NCBI GenBank assembly: GCA_030433355.1
Contig: JAUIMG010000009.1
Span: forward strand, 48,995 to 112,994
Length of the DNA: 64,000 bases
Origin: Bacteroidia bacterium
GTDB taxonomy: Bacteria > Bacteroidota > Bacteroidia > Flavobacteriales_E > Vicingaceae
Direction: 5' to 3'
Part shown: positions 54,356-62,543 of the stretch, in pieces
Layout: every line of letters begins with the position of its first letter
Numbering within the stretch: position 1 is the first letter of the stretch
Notes under the pieces: model-generated
The model's database searches: none
The model's input: only the letters and a program-made list of their open reading frames with translations
Told to the model about the DNA's origin: nothing
Translations under genes and position numbers: made by a program

Positions 54356-54997
54356 CTAAGAGGAAATTAAACCAACGTTCATTGCATACAAGGTGAGTTC
54401 AGAAACAGACTTTATACTTAATTTTTTAAAGATATTTTTTCTGTGAGTATGCACCGTATGGTGACTTAAATGTAACTGTTCACCAATTTCTTTATTGGTT
54501 AAGCCTTTTGCTATTAGACCTGCTATTTCACTTTCCCGTTCTGAGAGAGCTGTAGGTTCACAATTATCTTCTTCAGGGCTGAATTGTTTATTGAGGATGA
54601 TATCTAATACTTTATTGCAATAAAATTTTTCACCCTTAGCAATGGCAAAAATAGAATGAGTTATTTCATCTATATCGCACTGCCTAGTGAGAAAACCTTC
54701 AATTCCATTTTCCAAAATCTGAAAAACTTTTTCAGAGGAATAAGTTTCAGAGATGATTAATACTTTAAGTCTAGGAAAGTCACTTTTTAATCTTTTCACT
54801 GTATCAACTGAAAAGTATCCATCCACTAATGGGTCGATAATTAACAAATCATATTGTTTTGACTTTATTTTGTCAAATAACTCAGCTTCATTTTTGGAAT
54901 TCTCAATTGAATTTATACCGCCACCTTTTAATAAAATAGTGTTTAGCCCGCTAGACATTAAGGTATTTGAATTGGCATGCAGAATTGATAAACTCAT
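54356..54997 (-). CDS. Orphan LuxR-type response regulator with degenerate receiver
   Basis: The 213-residue protein has a receiver domain (residues 1-~120) and a LuxR/NarL helix-turn-helix (~148-213; LSERESEIAGLIAKGLTNKEIG, HTHRKNIFKKLSIKS). The phospho-acceptor position D55 (LLIIDPL) is present. The paired acidic residues near the N-terminus are missing (LHANSN) and the usual Lys is Arg (FLTRQ), so phosphorylation may not control it. No histidine kinase is adjacent. It lies upstream of the metal operon on the same strand, 271 bases from its first gene; the interval holds the promoter and palindrome described separately. Confidence 0.88.
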   Translation of the reverse strand: MSLSILHANSNTLMSSGLNTILLKGGGINSIENSKNEAELFDKIKSKQYDLLIIDPLVDGYFSVDTVKRLKSDFPRLKVLIISETYSSEKVFQILENGIEGFLTRQCDIDEITHSIFAIAKGEKFYCNKVLDIILNKQFSPEEDNCEPTALSERESEIAGLIAKGLTNKEIGEQLHLSHHTVHTHRKNIFKKLSIKSVSELTLYAMNVGLISS

Positions 54998-55111
54998 TTA
55001 TTTAGAATGTTTCTAAATTGCAAATATCATAATCTTTTGAGGATATTAGCTTTCTAATAAAAGGAATTTTCATTTGAAAATAATCCATTATTTTACACGA
55101 AAAATAACAGC

Positions 55112-55588
55112 ATGCTTAAATTAAAGTTTTTATTAAAATTTGCTGCGGGTACAATAAATGCATTTGTCATTTTACTCACTGTTGGTATTGTAACATTAGG
55201 TGTGATCCATACCGTTGACTCCTTTGATCAGATTTATGAATATATTGTTACGCACAATAAAGATATACACCCTGGAATTGCTATTATAGACACCTTAGAC
55301 ATCTTTTTAATAGCTCTTGTCTTTTTAATCTTTTCTATTGGCATTTCTAGGCTTTTTATCAAACATGATAATGATGAGTTTGATAAGTCGCTTCCAAAAT
55401 GGCTTAGAATTGAGTCTTTTACAGATTTAAAGGTAGTTTTGATGGAGGCAATTATAGCAACACTTTTTGTATTTACTGTAACCGTAATTGTTAAAGAAAA
55501 AACTGGACCAAGTGTTGAATGGCTTATTGTTCCAGGAATTATTTTGTTGCTTTCTATTTCTCTTAGAGTATTGAAATGGAAAAAATAG
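55112..55588 (+). CDS. UPF0114 (YqhA-like) membrane protein
   Basis: The 158-residue protein has four membrane helices and the UPF0114 arrangement: LLKFAAGTINAFVILLTVGI, then IAIIDTLDIFLIALVFLIFSIGI, then the conserved acidic loop PKWLRIESFTDLKVVLMEAI. The function is unknown. The gene is convergent with the outer-membrane-protein gene one base away. Confidence 0.82.
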   Translation: MLKLKFLLKFAAGTINAFVILLTVGIVTLGVIHTVDSFDQIYEYIVTHNKDIHPGIAIIDTLDIFLIALVFLIFSIGISRLFIKHDNDEFDKSLPKWLRIESFTDLKVVLMEAIIATLFVFTVTVIVKEKTGPSVEWLIVPGIILLLSISLRVLKWKK

Positions 55589-55589
55589 C

Positions 55590-56111
55590 TTAAAAGGATT
55601 TTCCGAAGGAGAAGCCTAAACTAAAGGTGTCATAACTTTCAATTCTTTTATTGAAGTTAAAACTTGGTGTTATGTCCCAATTATTTGGCAGTTTAAATGC
55701 ATACATGAATGAAAAAACTATCAAATCAAAGTCTTCGTTTTTTTCAAATTCTCTTCCATATCCAGTAGCGAGAATAATGTGTTCATTTAGTTCATAAAAA
55801 ACCAGAATACTTGCCAAAAAAGGGTAATCCCTTTCAATAATGCCTTCATTTGGTGTTTTAACAGCATAGGTAAATACTTCCAACTCTAAATTAGTGCCAA
55901 TAGACCATCTTTTATCCAATTTATATTCCAACTCTAATCCCCAAGTAGGTATAATAAATCTATTCTTAGCTTCTATAGCAGGTACATAAGAGTTTAACGA
56001 AGCTAATGCAATTCGATACCTTCTTAATTTCCAGTCTTCTTTATCTTCTTCTTGTGAAAAAGTTAAATTAGAAAATAGGAGAGAAAAAATAATGAGTAGA
56101 ATGTTCTTCAA
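55590..56111 (-). CDS. Small outer-membrane beta-barrel-like protein (TTG start)
   Basis: The frame opens with TTG and gives a signal peptide (MKNILLIIFSLLFSNLTFSQ). The 150-residue mature part has alternating strands (WGLELEYKLDKRWSIGTNLELEVF, split here by a short turn) and ends in GFSFGKSF, a terminal Phe typical of Omp barrels recognised by BamA. Eight strands are plausible. The family is not recognised. Length and layout resemble porin-family proteins seen widely in Bacteroidota. Confidence 0.6.
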   Translation of the reverse strand: MKNILLIIFSLLFSNLTFSQEEDKEDWKLRRYRIALASLNSYVPAIEAKNRFIIPTWGLELEYKLDKRWSIGTNLELEVFTYAVKTPNEGIIERDYPFLASILVFYELNEHIILATGYGREFEKNEDFDLIVFSFMYAFKLPNNWDITPSFNFNKRIESYDTFSLGFSFGKSF

Positions 56112-56198
56112 TATTTTCTTGTTACCGTTATGAGATCAAAAGTATTTATAAATCAAGAAGTAAATAGTTTAAAATCAAAAAGTAATTTGGCTTTGTAA

Positions 56199-56888
56199 AT
56201 GAAACCGATGTTAAGTAATATCCGTCAAAAAAGATTCGAATTCTTTTTTTTAACACAACTATTAATTTTATTTAGTTCTATAATCATCCCTTTTGGAATT
56301 TATGAAGCTGTCTTTTCACCCTTGTTTTTTATTCTAAATATCGCAGCCGGTGTCTTTATCGTTTCTAAAAATCATTTCTTATCTCCATTAATTAAAGTAA
56401 TTATTGGGATACTTCTCTTTGAATTTTTATATACTACAGTTTCTGATATAGAAAGTAATTGGAATTTATACATTAGGTTTTTTGGCTATGCTGTCTTTTA
56501 TACCATGGTGAGCTTTGAATTAATTAAACAAGTATGGCGAAGTGTGGATATAAATTCATCCGTTATATTTGGATTAATGAGTGGATATATATCCATTGGA
56601 TTAATAGGGTTTTTTCTATTTTTCCTTATCGACATTTTTAATCCCGAAGCTTACAGTGGAATTATGGATAATGATCTTTCTGCCTACCAATCTAGAGCTA
56701 GTCAAATACTATATTTTAGCTTTATAACTCTTCTTACTATTGGCTATGGTGAAATTACACCTGTAATACCCATAGCCCAAAAGGCTGCTGTATTTATAGG
56801 TTTAATAGGGCAGCTTTACTTAGTTGTTATTACTTCTATAGTCGTAGGTAAATATTTAAATCAAAATCATATTAATAAAAAACAATAA
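56199..56888 (+). CDS. Two-TM-pore potassium channel-like protein
   Basis: The 229-residue membrane protein has four N-terminal helices, then a pore module with the selectivity filter TIGYGE (residues 180-185) between the last two helices (LYFSFITLLTIGYGEITPVI; AAVFIGLIGQLYLVVITSIVV). It lacks a cytosolic RCK or cyclic-nucleotide domain, so gating is unknown. A lipoprotein gene starts two bases after the stop and is probably co-transcribed. Confidence 0.85.
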   Translation: MKPMLSNIRQKRFEFFFLTQLLILFSSIIIPFGIYEAVFSPLFFILNIAAGVFIVSKNHFLSPLIKVIIGILLFEFLYTTVSDIESNWNLYIRFFGYAVFYTMVSFELIKQVWRSVDINSSVIFGLMSGYISIGLIGFFLFFLIDIFNPEAYSGIMDNDLSAYQSRASQILYFSFITLLTIGYGEITPVIPIAQKAAVFIGLIGQLYLVVITSIVVGKYLNQNHINKKQ

Positions 56889-56890
56889 AC

Positions 56891-57523
56891 ATGAATTTTA
56901 AAAGCACATTAATACTAATCCTTGTAGCTTCACTTTACTCTTGCTCCCCTCAATTATCTGCTGTTTGGCAAAAACCAGATTACAACGGTGAGAAGTACGA
57001 TAAATTAGTAGTTGTTGCAATAACCAACAACCTTGAAAATAGAGAAATTGCTGAAGATGCCATGGTTAAGCAGTTTAGAATAAAAGGTATTACTGCATAC
57101 AGGGGAAGAGATTACTTTACACCTGATATGAATGTAAACTTGCAATCTAAAGAAAGTTTAAGAAAAGTAATTGATGATAATTCTATTGATGGAGTAATTA
57201 CGATAAGTTTAATCGATGAATCAGAAATAAAACAATACGTACAAGGAGAAACCTATGTAGTACCTGATTACTATTATCCATATGGATATTATACTTACCA
57301 GAGATATTCTACCGTTAGCACTCCAGGCTACTTTGTTACCTCTAAAAAGTATGTAGTAGAGGGAGTATTACATGATTTGAAAAATGATGGAGCAGAAGAC
57401 AGATTGGTTTGGAGAGGACAATCTTCTTTAATTAATCCTTCTTCTATTAAATCTGCTTCAACAGAGTTCTCTCAAGCAATGGTTAATTATTTAGTGAAAA
57501 ATGGATTGGTAGAAAGGCCATAA
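56891..57523 (+). CDS. Lipoprotein of unknown function
   Basis: The lipobox is ASLYSC (Cys 18). The mature protein resembles DUF4136-like lipoproteins: AVWQKPDYNGEKYDKLVVVAI, a DGVITISLIDESE strand and a Tyr/Pro-rich stretch (VVPDYYYPYGYYTYQRYST) near residues 120-140. It ends SQAMVNYLVKNGLVERP. No catalytic motif is visible. Its start is two bases after the channel gene, so the two may work at the same membrane. Confidence 0.65.
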   Translation: MNFKSTLILILVASLYSCSPQLSAVWQKPDYNGEKYDKLVVVAITNNLENREIAEDAMVKQFRIKGITAYRGRDYFTPDMNVNLQSKESLRKVIDDNSIDGVITISLIDESEIKQYVQGETYVVPDYYYPYGYYTYQRYSTVSTPGYFVTSKKYVVEGVLHDLKNDGAEDRLVWRGQSSLINPSSIKSASTEFSQAMVNYLVKNGLVERP

Positions 57524-57602
57524 AGCCAAAAAACTATTTATCTATATTATTTTATGCTTTATCTAAAAGTTGTAAACCAACTCACTTAATAGGTGTTTCT
57601 TT

Positions 57603-58853
57603 ATGGCAATGATTGATAGTAAAACATCTATAAATATTGTAGGAGCAGGAATTAGTGGTTTGATAGCTGCTATGATTTTAGAGCAAAATGGTTTCTCTCC
57701 TGTTATTTGGGAGTCTACGGATAGGGTAGGTGGAAGAATAAAAACTATCAAAGAAAATGGCTTTCAAATGGATTTGGGATTTCAAGTTATGCTTGAAGCC
57801 TATCCAAAAATCATAGAGCACTTAGATTTAGACGAACTAGAGCTTCAACATTTATTAGCCGGAGCCATAATTTATCATAAGGGCAAATCTTATTCTTTGG
57901 GTGATCCGATACGTAACCCATTAAAATTTTGGAATGTTTTATTTTCACCAATTGGTACTTTATCAGATAAATGGAAAATTTTTAAGTGGTTTTTACGATT
58001 AAGAAAGTTATCTCCAGAACAAATTTTTAGTAACAGAGAAAGCACTTCTTTAAAACATCTAAAAGACTTAGGCTTTTCTGATAAAATAATCCAACTATTT
58101 TTTAAGCCTTTCTTTTCTGGTATCTTTTTGGAGACAGAACTAGAAACATCTTCCAGAATGCTGGAGTTTGTATTCAAAATGTTTATAGAAGGAAATGCGG
58201 TTATCCCTAAAAAGGGTATGGAAGAAATACCGCTGCAGATTGCAAACAGACTTTTTAGAACCAAGATTAATTTTAACTCAAAAGTCACAAAAGTTGAAGA
58301 AGGAAAATTGCATATTGAAGGTAAGGGTGCTTTAGATTCTGACTTCACCATTGTAAGTGCAGATCCATCTGCAATTGTTCCAAACTTATCGCACAATCCT
58401 ATGGAATGGAATAGATGCGATAATTTGTATTTTGCAGCTAATAGTAGAAGTTTAAAACCTCCTATAATTGGTCTCTTAGCAGGAGATTATCTAGTAAATA
58501 ATATATTTTATGCGTCTTCTGTAGAACAAGAGTCAGAAATTGAAAAAGAATTACTTTCAGTTAGTGTTATTAAAGAGCATAACTTAACTACAGAAGAACT
58601 AGTTGAAAGCGTGAAATTGGAATTGGCTGAGCAAATGGGGATTAAAGATTTAGAGTTTATCAAACATTTCAAAATTGACAGAGCACTTCCTAAAATTGTA
58701 AATATGCAGTATTCTGTTGATACCTCAGAAACTCAATTAAGTCCATCCATTTATTTAACTGGAGATTATTTGTTAAATCCTTCGCAAAATGCTGCTTTTG
58801 TTGCGGGAGAAAAGGTGGCTAAAGCCATTATAGAAAAGATTGGAAAAGCCTAG
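57603..58853 (+). CDS. FAD-dependent oxidoreductase (phytoene desaturase/amine oxidase fold)
   Basis: The 416-residue flavoprotein opens with the FAD loop GAGISGLIAAMILE and the second dinucleotide element VIWESTDRVGGRIKT, then MDLGFQVMLEAYP. The C-terminus has YLTGDYLLNPSQNAAFVAGEKVA, which closes the FAD site. This is the family of amine oxidases and carotenoid or protoporphyrinogen dehydrogenases; no carotenoid genes are nearby, so the substrate is unknown. The gene stands alone, 80 bases after the lipoprotein. Confidence 0.88.
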   Translation: MAMIDSKTSINIVGAGISGLIAAMILEQNGFSPVIWESTDRVGGRIKTIKENGFQMDLGFQVMLEAYPKIIEHLDLDELELQHLLAGAIIYHKGKSYSLGDPIRNPLKFWNVLFSPIGTLSDKWKIFKWFLRLRKLSPEQIFSNRESTSLKHLKDLGFSDKIIQLFFKPFFSGIFLETELETSSRMLEFVFKMFIEGNAVIPKKGMEEIPLQIANRLFRTKINFNSKVTKVEEGKLHIEGKGALDSDFTIVSADPSAIVPNLSHNPMEWNRCDNLYFAANSRSLKPPIIGLLAGDYLVNNIFYASSVEQESEIEKELLSVSVIKEHNLTTEELVESVKLELAEQMGIKDLEFIKHFKIDRALPKIVNMQYSVDTSETQLSPSIYLTGDYLLNPSQNAAFVAGEKVAKAIIEKIGKA

Positions 58854-58928
58854 TATACCTTTAAAACTTTCAAATCGAGATTTTCATACATATCTTTGAA
58901 TTGTTGACCTACCTAAGTAATACATACA

Positions 58929-59507
58929 ATGGAAGAAAAAGAAATTTGGAGTGAAATTCCACCAATATTTTGGTCGGATTTATTGAACTCTCCATTCAAT
59001 AAGTGTATTCAATGTTCTAGAAATTTATTAGAACCTGGTGTAATTTATCTTATTGAAAAAGCACTAAAAGGTTTTGGAAGTGAAAAACCACTGCAAACTA
59101 TTTTTGAATATGCCATTTGTTTAGCTTGTGCAGAAAGTATGCGAATGACCCTTTCTGTTGAGTCTAGAGCTAATATCGAAGAATTTTATAGAAAAAATAT
59201 TGATTTTAAACTTAGGAAAGAGAGTTTAACAGATAAGCCTAAAGAAGAGTGGCTAAAGGAGTGTTTAATTAAGAAAACATCTTTAGATGAAAGTGGAGAA
59301 TGTCAGATTTACGGTTTGTGTAATGGGGAATACTTTAGCTATCAAGATTTTCCATACATGATAAGTGCTAAAGCTTTAGATGAAGTAGTAGATTTAATTT
59401 CTGCCAAAACCATGGATGAATTAGAAGACTTTAAGAATAATTTAACCTCAGGACCACCGGAGTTAAAAGAACTCTTTGAAAAGGGCGGGGTAAGGGTTCT
59501 AATTTAA
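58929..59507 (+). CDS. Cys-rich cytosolic protein of unknown function
   Basis: The 192-residue protein has two CxxC motifs (KCIQCSRNLL near residue 32, and CLACAES near residue 61) that could hold one zinc ion. A further three Cys lie in KECLIKKTSLDESGECQIYGLC. The C-terminal part is helical and acidic. No signal peptide is present. I do not recognise the family. It ends with a 4-base overlap with the convergent dioxygenase gene. Confidence 0.65.
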   Translation: MEEKEIWSEIPPIFWSDLLNSPFNKCIQCSRNLLEPGVIYLIEKALKGFGSEKPLQTIFEYAICLACAESMRMTLSVESRANIEEFYRKNIDFKLRKESLTDKPKEEWLKECLIKKTSLDESGECQIYGLCNGEYFSYQDFPYMISAKALDEVVDLISAKTMDELEDFKNNLTSGPPELKELFEKGGVRVLI

Positions 59508-60253
59508 ATAGTTTTCTTAAATAGAGGGTCTTTCGCTTTTGCTTGATCAAAGTAAGTATGTCCCCGCATAATTTTTCTTTCTCCTATGCTCGTAGTTCCA
59601 GTTCGGTGAAAAATATCCGTGTCAAAAATGAACATGGTCCCTGCTTTTGCTTCTAAAGGTATAATATGCGACTCATCATGAGGTAACTCTCTTGAGAAGT
59701 CTCTATTTTCAAAAGTAATTTTGTTTGCATCCTTACTTCTTCTTATATCTTCCACCCAATGATGTGTTCCAGCAATAAATTCGAAAGCACCATTGTTGGC
59801 AGTTACATCATTTAAATAGATAAAGAACTTCAAACATTTCTGCACATCATAATGCAAGGTATTGGCGTAGGTAGTTGTACCAACTAAATCATTAACTACA
59901 TATATTTTCGAATTTAATGGAGCTGTAGGATGCACGTATTTATCTTTAATATCATGCATTAGTGGTTGATTGTAAAACCAATGCGTGTAGGGGAATTCTT
60001 TCTCTTTTAACTTAGATCGCGTAATTCCAACTCCGGCACCCTTTTCTAAGTCAAAGGCCTTTATTGCTCTATTTTTTGTTTTTAATAAGGTTTCAAATTC
60101 TTTATTTAAGCCTTCTAAAACTGCTTCTTGTATGTAGTTGGGAAGAATTACAATGCCATCATTCTTTAAGCCATTTAAAATATCTGATTGTCTTGCTTTA
60201 GTTGTATCTAATGCAAATTCTTCTTGCTTTCTAAAAGATGTAATTACTTCCAT
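59504..60253 (-). CDS. PhyH-type 2-oxoglutarate/Fe(II) dioxygenase
   Basis: The 249-residue enzyme has the jelly-roll dioxygenase fold. The iron ligands are H134 and D136 (LHYDVQKC) and H216 (DIFHRTG). The following RKIMRGHTYFD supplies an Arg for 2-oxoglutarate. The motif NDVTANNGAFEFIAGTHHW is characteristic of the phytanoyl-CoA dioxygenase family. The bacterial substrate could be a lipid, an amino acid or a secondary metabolite. It is a stand-alone gene. Confidence 0.88.
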   Translation of the reverse strand: MEVITSFRKQEEFALDTTKARQSDILNGLKNDGIVILPNYIQEAVLEGLNKEFETLLKTKNRAIKAFDLEKGAGVGITRSKLKEKEFPYTHWFYNQPLMHDIKDKYVHPTAPLNSKIYVVNDLVGTTTYANTLHYDVQKCLKFFIYLNDVTANNGAFEFIAGTHHWVEDIRRSKDANKITFENRDFSRELPHDESHIIPLEAKAGTMFIFDTDIFHRTGTTSIGERKIMRGHTYFDQAKAKDPLFKKTI

Positions 60254-60385
60254 ATCAGTATTGTTTTTAGCGAAAGTAAGCTCTGCAACAACTATTAAAT
60301 ATGATAATGGTCAGTTTTTATAAATGCTTTTGTATTTTTTAAAGAACAGCAAATAGCTATTATTCATATAATATAAATTAAGGTT

Positions 60386-60393
60386 TATCTTTG
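60386..60393 (+). promoter_or_regulatory. Probable -7 box of the small T9SS protein gene
   Basis: TATCTTTG matches TAnnTTTG and lies 22 bases before the ATG. No TTG is at the -33 position, so only the -7 box supports it. Confidence 0.4.
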
Positions 60394-60415
60394 TTTTTAA
60401 ATTAAACCAAACTAT

Positions 60416-61057
60416 ATGAAAAAAACATTACTACTTTCTATCTTTTTTGCATTTTCCATAAGTGCATTTTCACAGTTATTTACTGTTCAATCTATTAATG
60501 TTGTTACTACAACTCCAGACAGTTGCACTGCAATACAAGTAGACGTTACTACATTTTTAGGATGTATTAATTTTGTTCAAGGACCATCTGCATATACAGT
60601 TAACGGATCTAACATCACAATAGATGTAAATTATACTTCTTCACCTATTTGTGCTGGTGCTATAAGTAACCCTGTGTTTAATATATCTATGATGAATGTG
60701 CCGGCAGGAACTTATACTATAACAACAAGGGCTCTTCTAGACAGAGTAATAACTAACACTATTACAACACAAAACTTTATTGTTGCTGGATGCTCAGCTG
60801 TAGGAATTGAAGATATTGCTAGTAACAATTTTGAAGTTTTCCCAAACCCAACTAGAGACTTTTTAAATATTAAGTCTTCCACTTCGAATTTTGAAGTAAA
60901 GTTGATGGATATTAAAGGAAGTATAATAGAGAATATACAACTTATCGACAAGGGAGACTTAACTAGCATAAATCTTTCTGCATTAAATTCAGGCATTTAT
61001 TTCCTTGAATTTAAAAGTGATAATGAAGTAATCGTAAAGAAGATTATCAAACAATAA
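60416..61057 (+). CDS. Small secreted protein with T9SS type A sorting domain
   Basis: The signal peptide is MKKTLLLSIFFAFSISAFSQ. The ~110-residue mature part is a Thr-rich beta domain with six Cys-like positions (two visible pairs: DSCTAIQVDVTTFLGCINF, SSPICAGAIS) and no known relative. The last ~75 residues are a type A sorting domain (NFEVFPNPTRDFLNIKS ... FLEFKSDNEVIVKKIIKQ). It would be exported by T9SS and processed at the cell surface. It is the second T9SS cargo in the window. Confidence 0.87.
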   Translation: MKKTLLLSIFFAFSISAFSQLFTVQSINVVTTTPDSCTAIQVDVTTFLGCINFVQGPSAYTVNGSNITIDVNYTSSPICAGAISNPVFNISMMNVPAGTYTITTRALLDRVITNTITTQNFIVAGCSAVGIEDIASNNFEVFPNPTRDFLNIKSSTSNFEVKLMDIKGSIIENIQLIDKGDLTSINLSALNSGIYFLEFKSDNEVIVKKIIKQ

Positions 61058-61076
61058 TTTTATTACATATACAGTT

Positions 61077-61104
61077 AAAAAGGACGCTTCTAGCGTCCTT
61101 TTTT
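61077..61104. terminator. Bidirectional intrinsic terminator
   Basis: A perfect stem AAAAAGGACGC / GCGTCCTTTTT with a TTCTA loop separates the convergent small T9SS gene and the OprM-type gene. Confidence 0.9.
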
Positions 61105-61112
61105 ATTTGTTA

Positions 61113-62543
61113 TTATTTCCATCCACCACCTAAAGATCTATAAATATTAACTCTCGCATGCATTTGTTCCATTTTGGTTTCAATTAAATCAAATTTAGAC
61201 TCTAGAGCATCTCTCTGTGTTAGAAGTATCTCCATATAGTCTGCTCTGGCAGATTTAAATAAATCATTAGATATATCAATAGACTTATTTAAGGTATTTA
61301 CTTCTTGTTCTTTTAAATCATAGCTCAATTGCAAGTTTTTAATTTCAGACAATTGGTTGGAGACTTCTACATAAGCATTAAGAACCGTTAGTTCATAATT
61401 GTATATCGCCTGTATCTGTTTTGCTGTAGCCATATTGAAATTTGCTTTGATGGCATTTCTATTAATTAAGGGAGCAAATAAATCTCCTGCAAAAGAGTAG
61501 GCGAGAGCACCTGGGGTTTTTAAGAAATAAGTAGGATCAAAAGCATTCAAACCAATTCCTGCAGTAATTCCTAAAGTTGGATAAAACTTTGCTCTAGCTA
61601 CTTTAATATCTAAGTTGGCTGCTTCCAGTTCCATTTCAGCTTTTCTTACATCCGGTCTATTGCTTAGTAGTTGAGATGGTAAACCAGGGTAAATACTATC
61701 CTTTTTCAACTTTATTATTTCAACAGGGGTTCTGGAAATATTTTGCGGGTATCTACCTAAAAGGAAATTGATTTTATTTTCTTTTTCATAAATACTTTGC
61801 TCAATATAATAGATACTGCTTTTGTTTTTTAAAACTTCAGCCTCAAAACGTTTTACTGCTAATTCAGTAACCTTTCCTGCTAGCTTCTGTTGTCTTACAA
61901 TACGTAAAGCATTATTTTGAATGTTAATGTTTTGTCTTACTATTTCTAATTGATTATCTAAAGCTAAAAGTTCATAGTAAGTATTTGCAATTTCAGAAAC
62001 CAAGTTGGTAAGCATAAAATTTCTCCCTTCTTGACTAGCTAAATACTTAAATACAGCAGATTTTTTGCTGTTTCTAAGCTTTCCCCATATATCTAGTTCC
62101 CAGCTTGCCTGTGCTCCAATCATTAAGTCAGGGACAGGTTCTGGCATTTCTCTTCCCGGTACTATATCTGTTGTCGCTTCATTTGCTCCAAATGGTGTAT
62201 ACCTTGCTGTTTTTTCTACTCCAGCACCTGCCCCTATGCCAATAGAAGGAAGGTATTCCCCTTTTCTAGCTTTTACTTCGTTCTTAGCAATTTCAATCTC
62301 TTGAAGTGTAATATTCAACTCTTGGTTGTTAACCAAAGCAGTATCTATCAAATCAATTAAAAAGGAGTCAGTGAAATAGTTTTTCCAACTTAAGTTAGCG
62401 ATGTTTAAACTATCCTCAATTTGGCTGAAGTTGGAAGGAAATTGTTTACTTGGAGTTCTTGCTGTATTCGAAGGTGTTTTACAGGATGTAATAACACTTA
62501 AAAGACTAATAAGAACTAAGCCTATTTTTAAATAATTATTCAT
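61113..62543 (-). CDS. Outer-membrane efflux lipoprotein (OprM/TolC type)
   Basis: The lipobox is ITSC (Cys 21). The 476-residue protein has the two-fold TolC repeat of long helices, with LVSEIANTYYELLALDNQL, GKVTELAVKRFEAEVLKNKSS and LLSNRPDVRKAEMELEAANLD typical of the NodT/OprM group. It forms the outer-membrane channel for the RND pump encoded just upstream; the start overlaps the pump stop by 8 bases. Confidence 0.93.
   Translation of the reverse strand: MNNYLKIGLVLISLLSVITSCKTPSNTARTPSKQFPSNFSQIEDSLNIANLSWKNYFTDSFLIDLIDTALVNNQELNITLQEIEIAKNEVKARKGEYLPSIGIGAGAGVEKTARYTPFGANEATTDIVPGREMPEPVPDLMIGAQASWELDIWGKLRNSKKSAVFKYLASQEGRNFMLTNLVSEIANTYYELLALDNQLEIVRQNINIQNNALRIVRQQKLAGKVTELAVKRFEAEVLKNKSSIYYIEQSIYEKENKINFLLGRYPQNISRTPVEIIKLKKDSIYPGLPSQLLSNRPDVRKAEMELEAANLDIKVARAKFYPTLGITAGIGLNAFDPTYFLKTPGALAYSFAGDLFAPLINRNAIKANFNMATAKQIQAIYNYELTVLNAYVEVSNQLSEIKNLQLSYDLKEQEVNTLNKSIDISNDLFKSARADYMEILLTQRDALESKFDLIETKMEQMHARVNIYRSLGGGWK

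Noticed and set aside
57890..58396. 168-residue minus-strand frame
   Set aside because: Antisense shadow of the FAD oxidoreductase, which has intact FAD motifs through this region.
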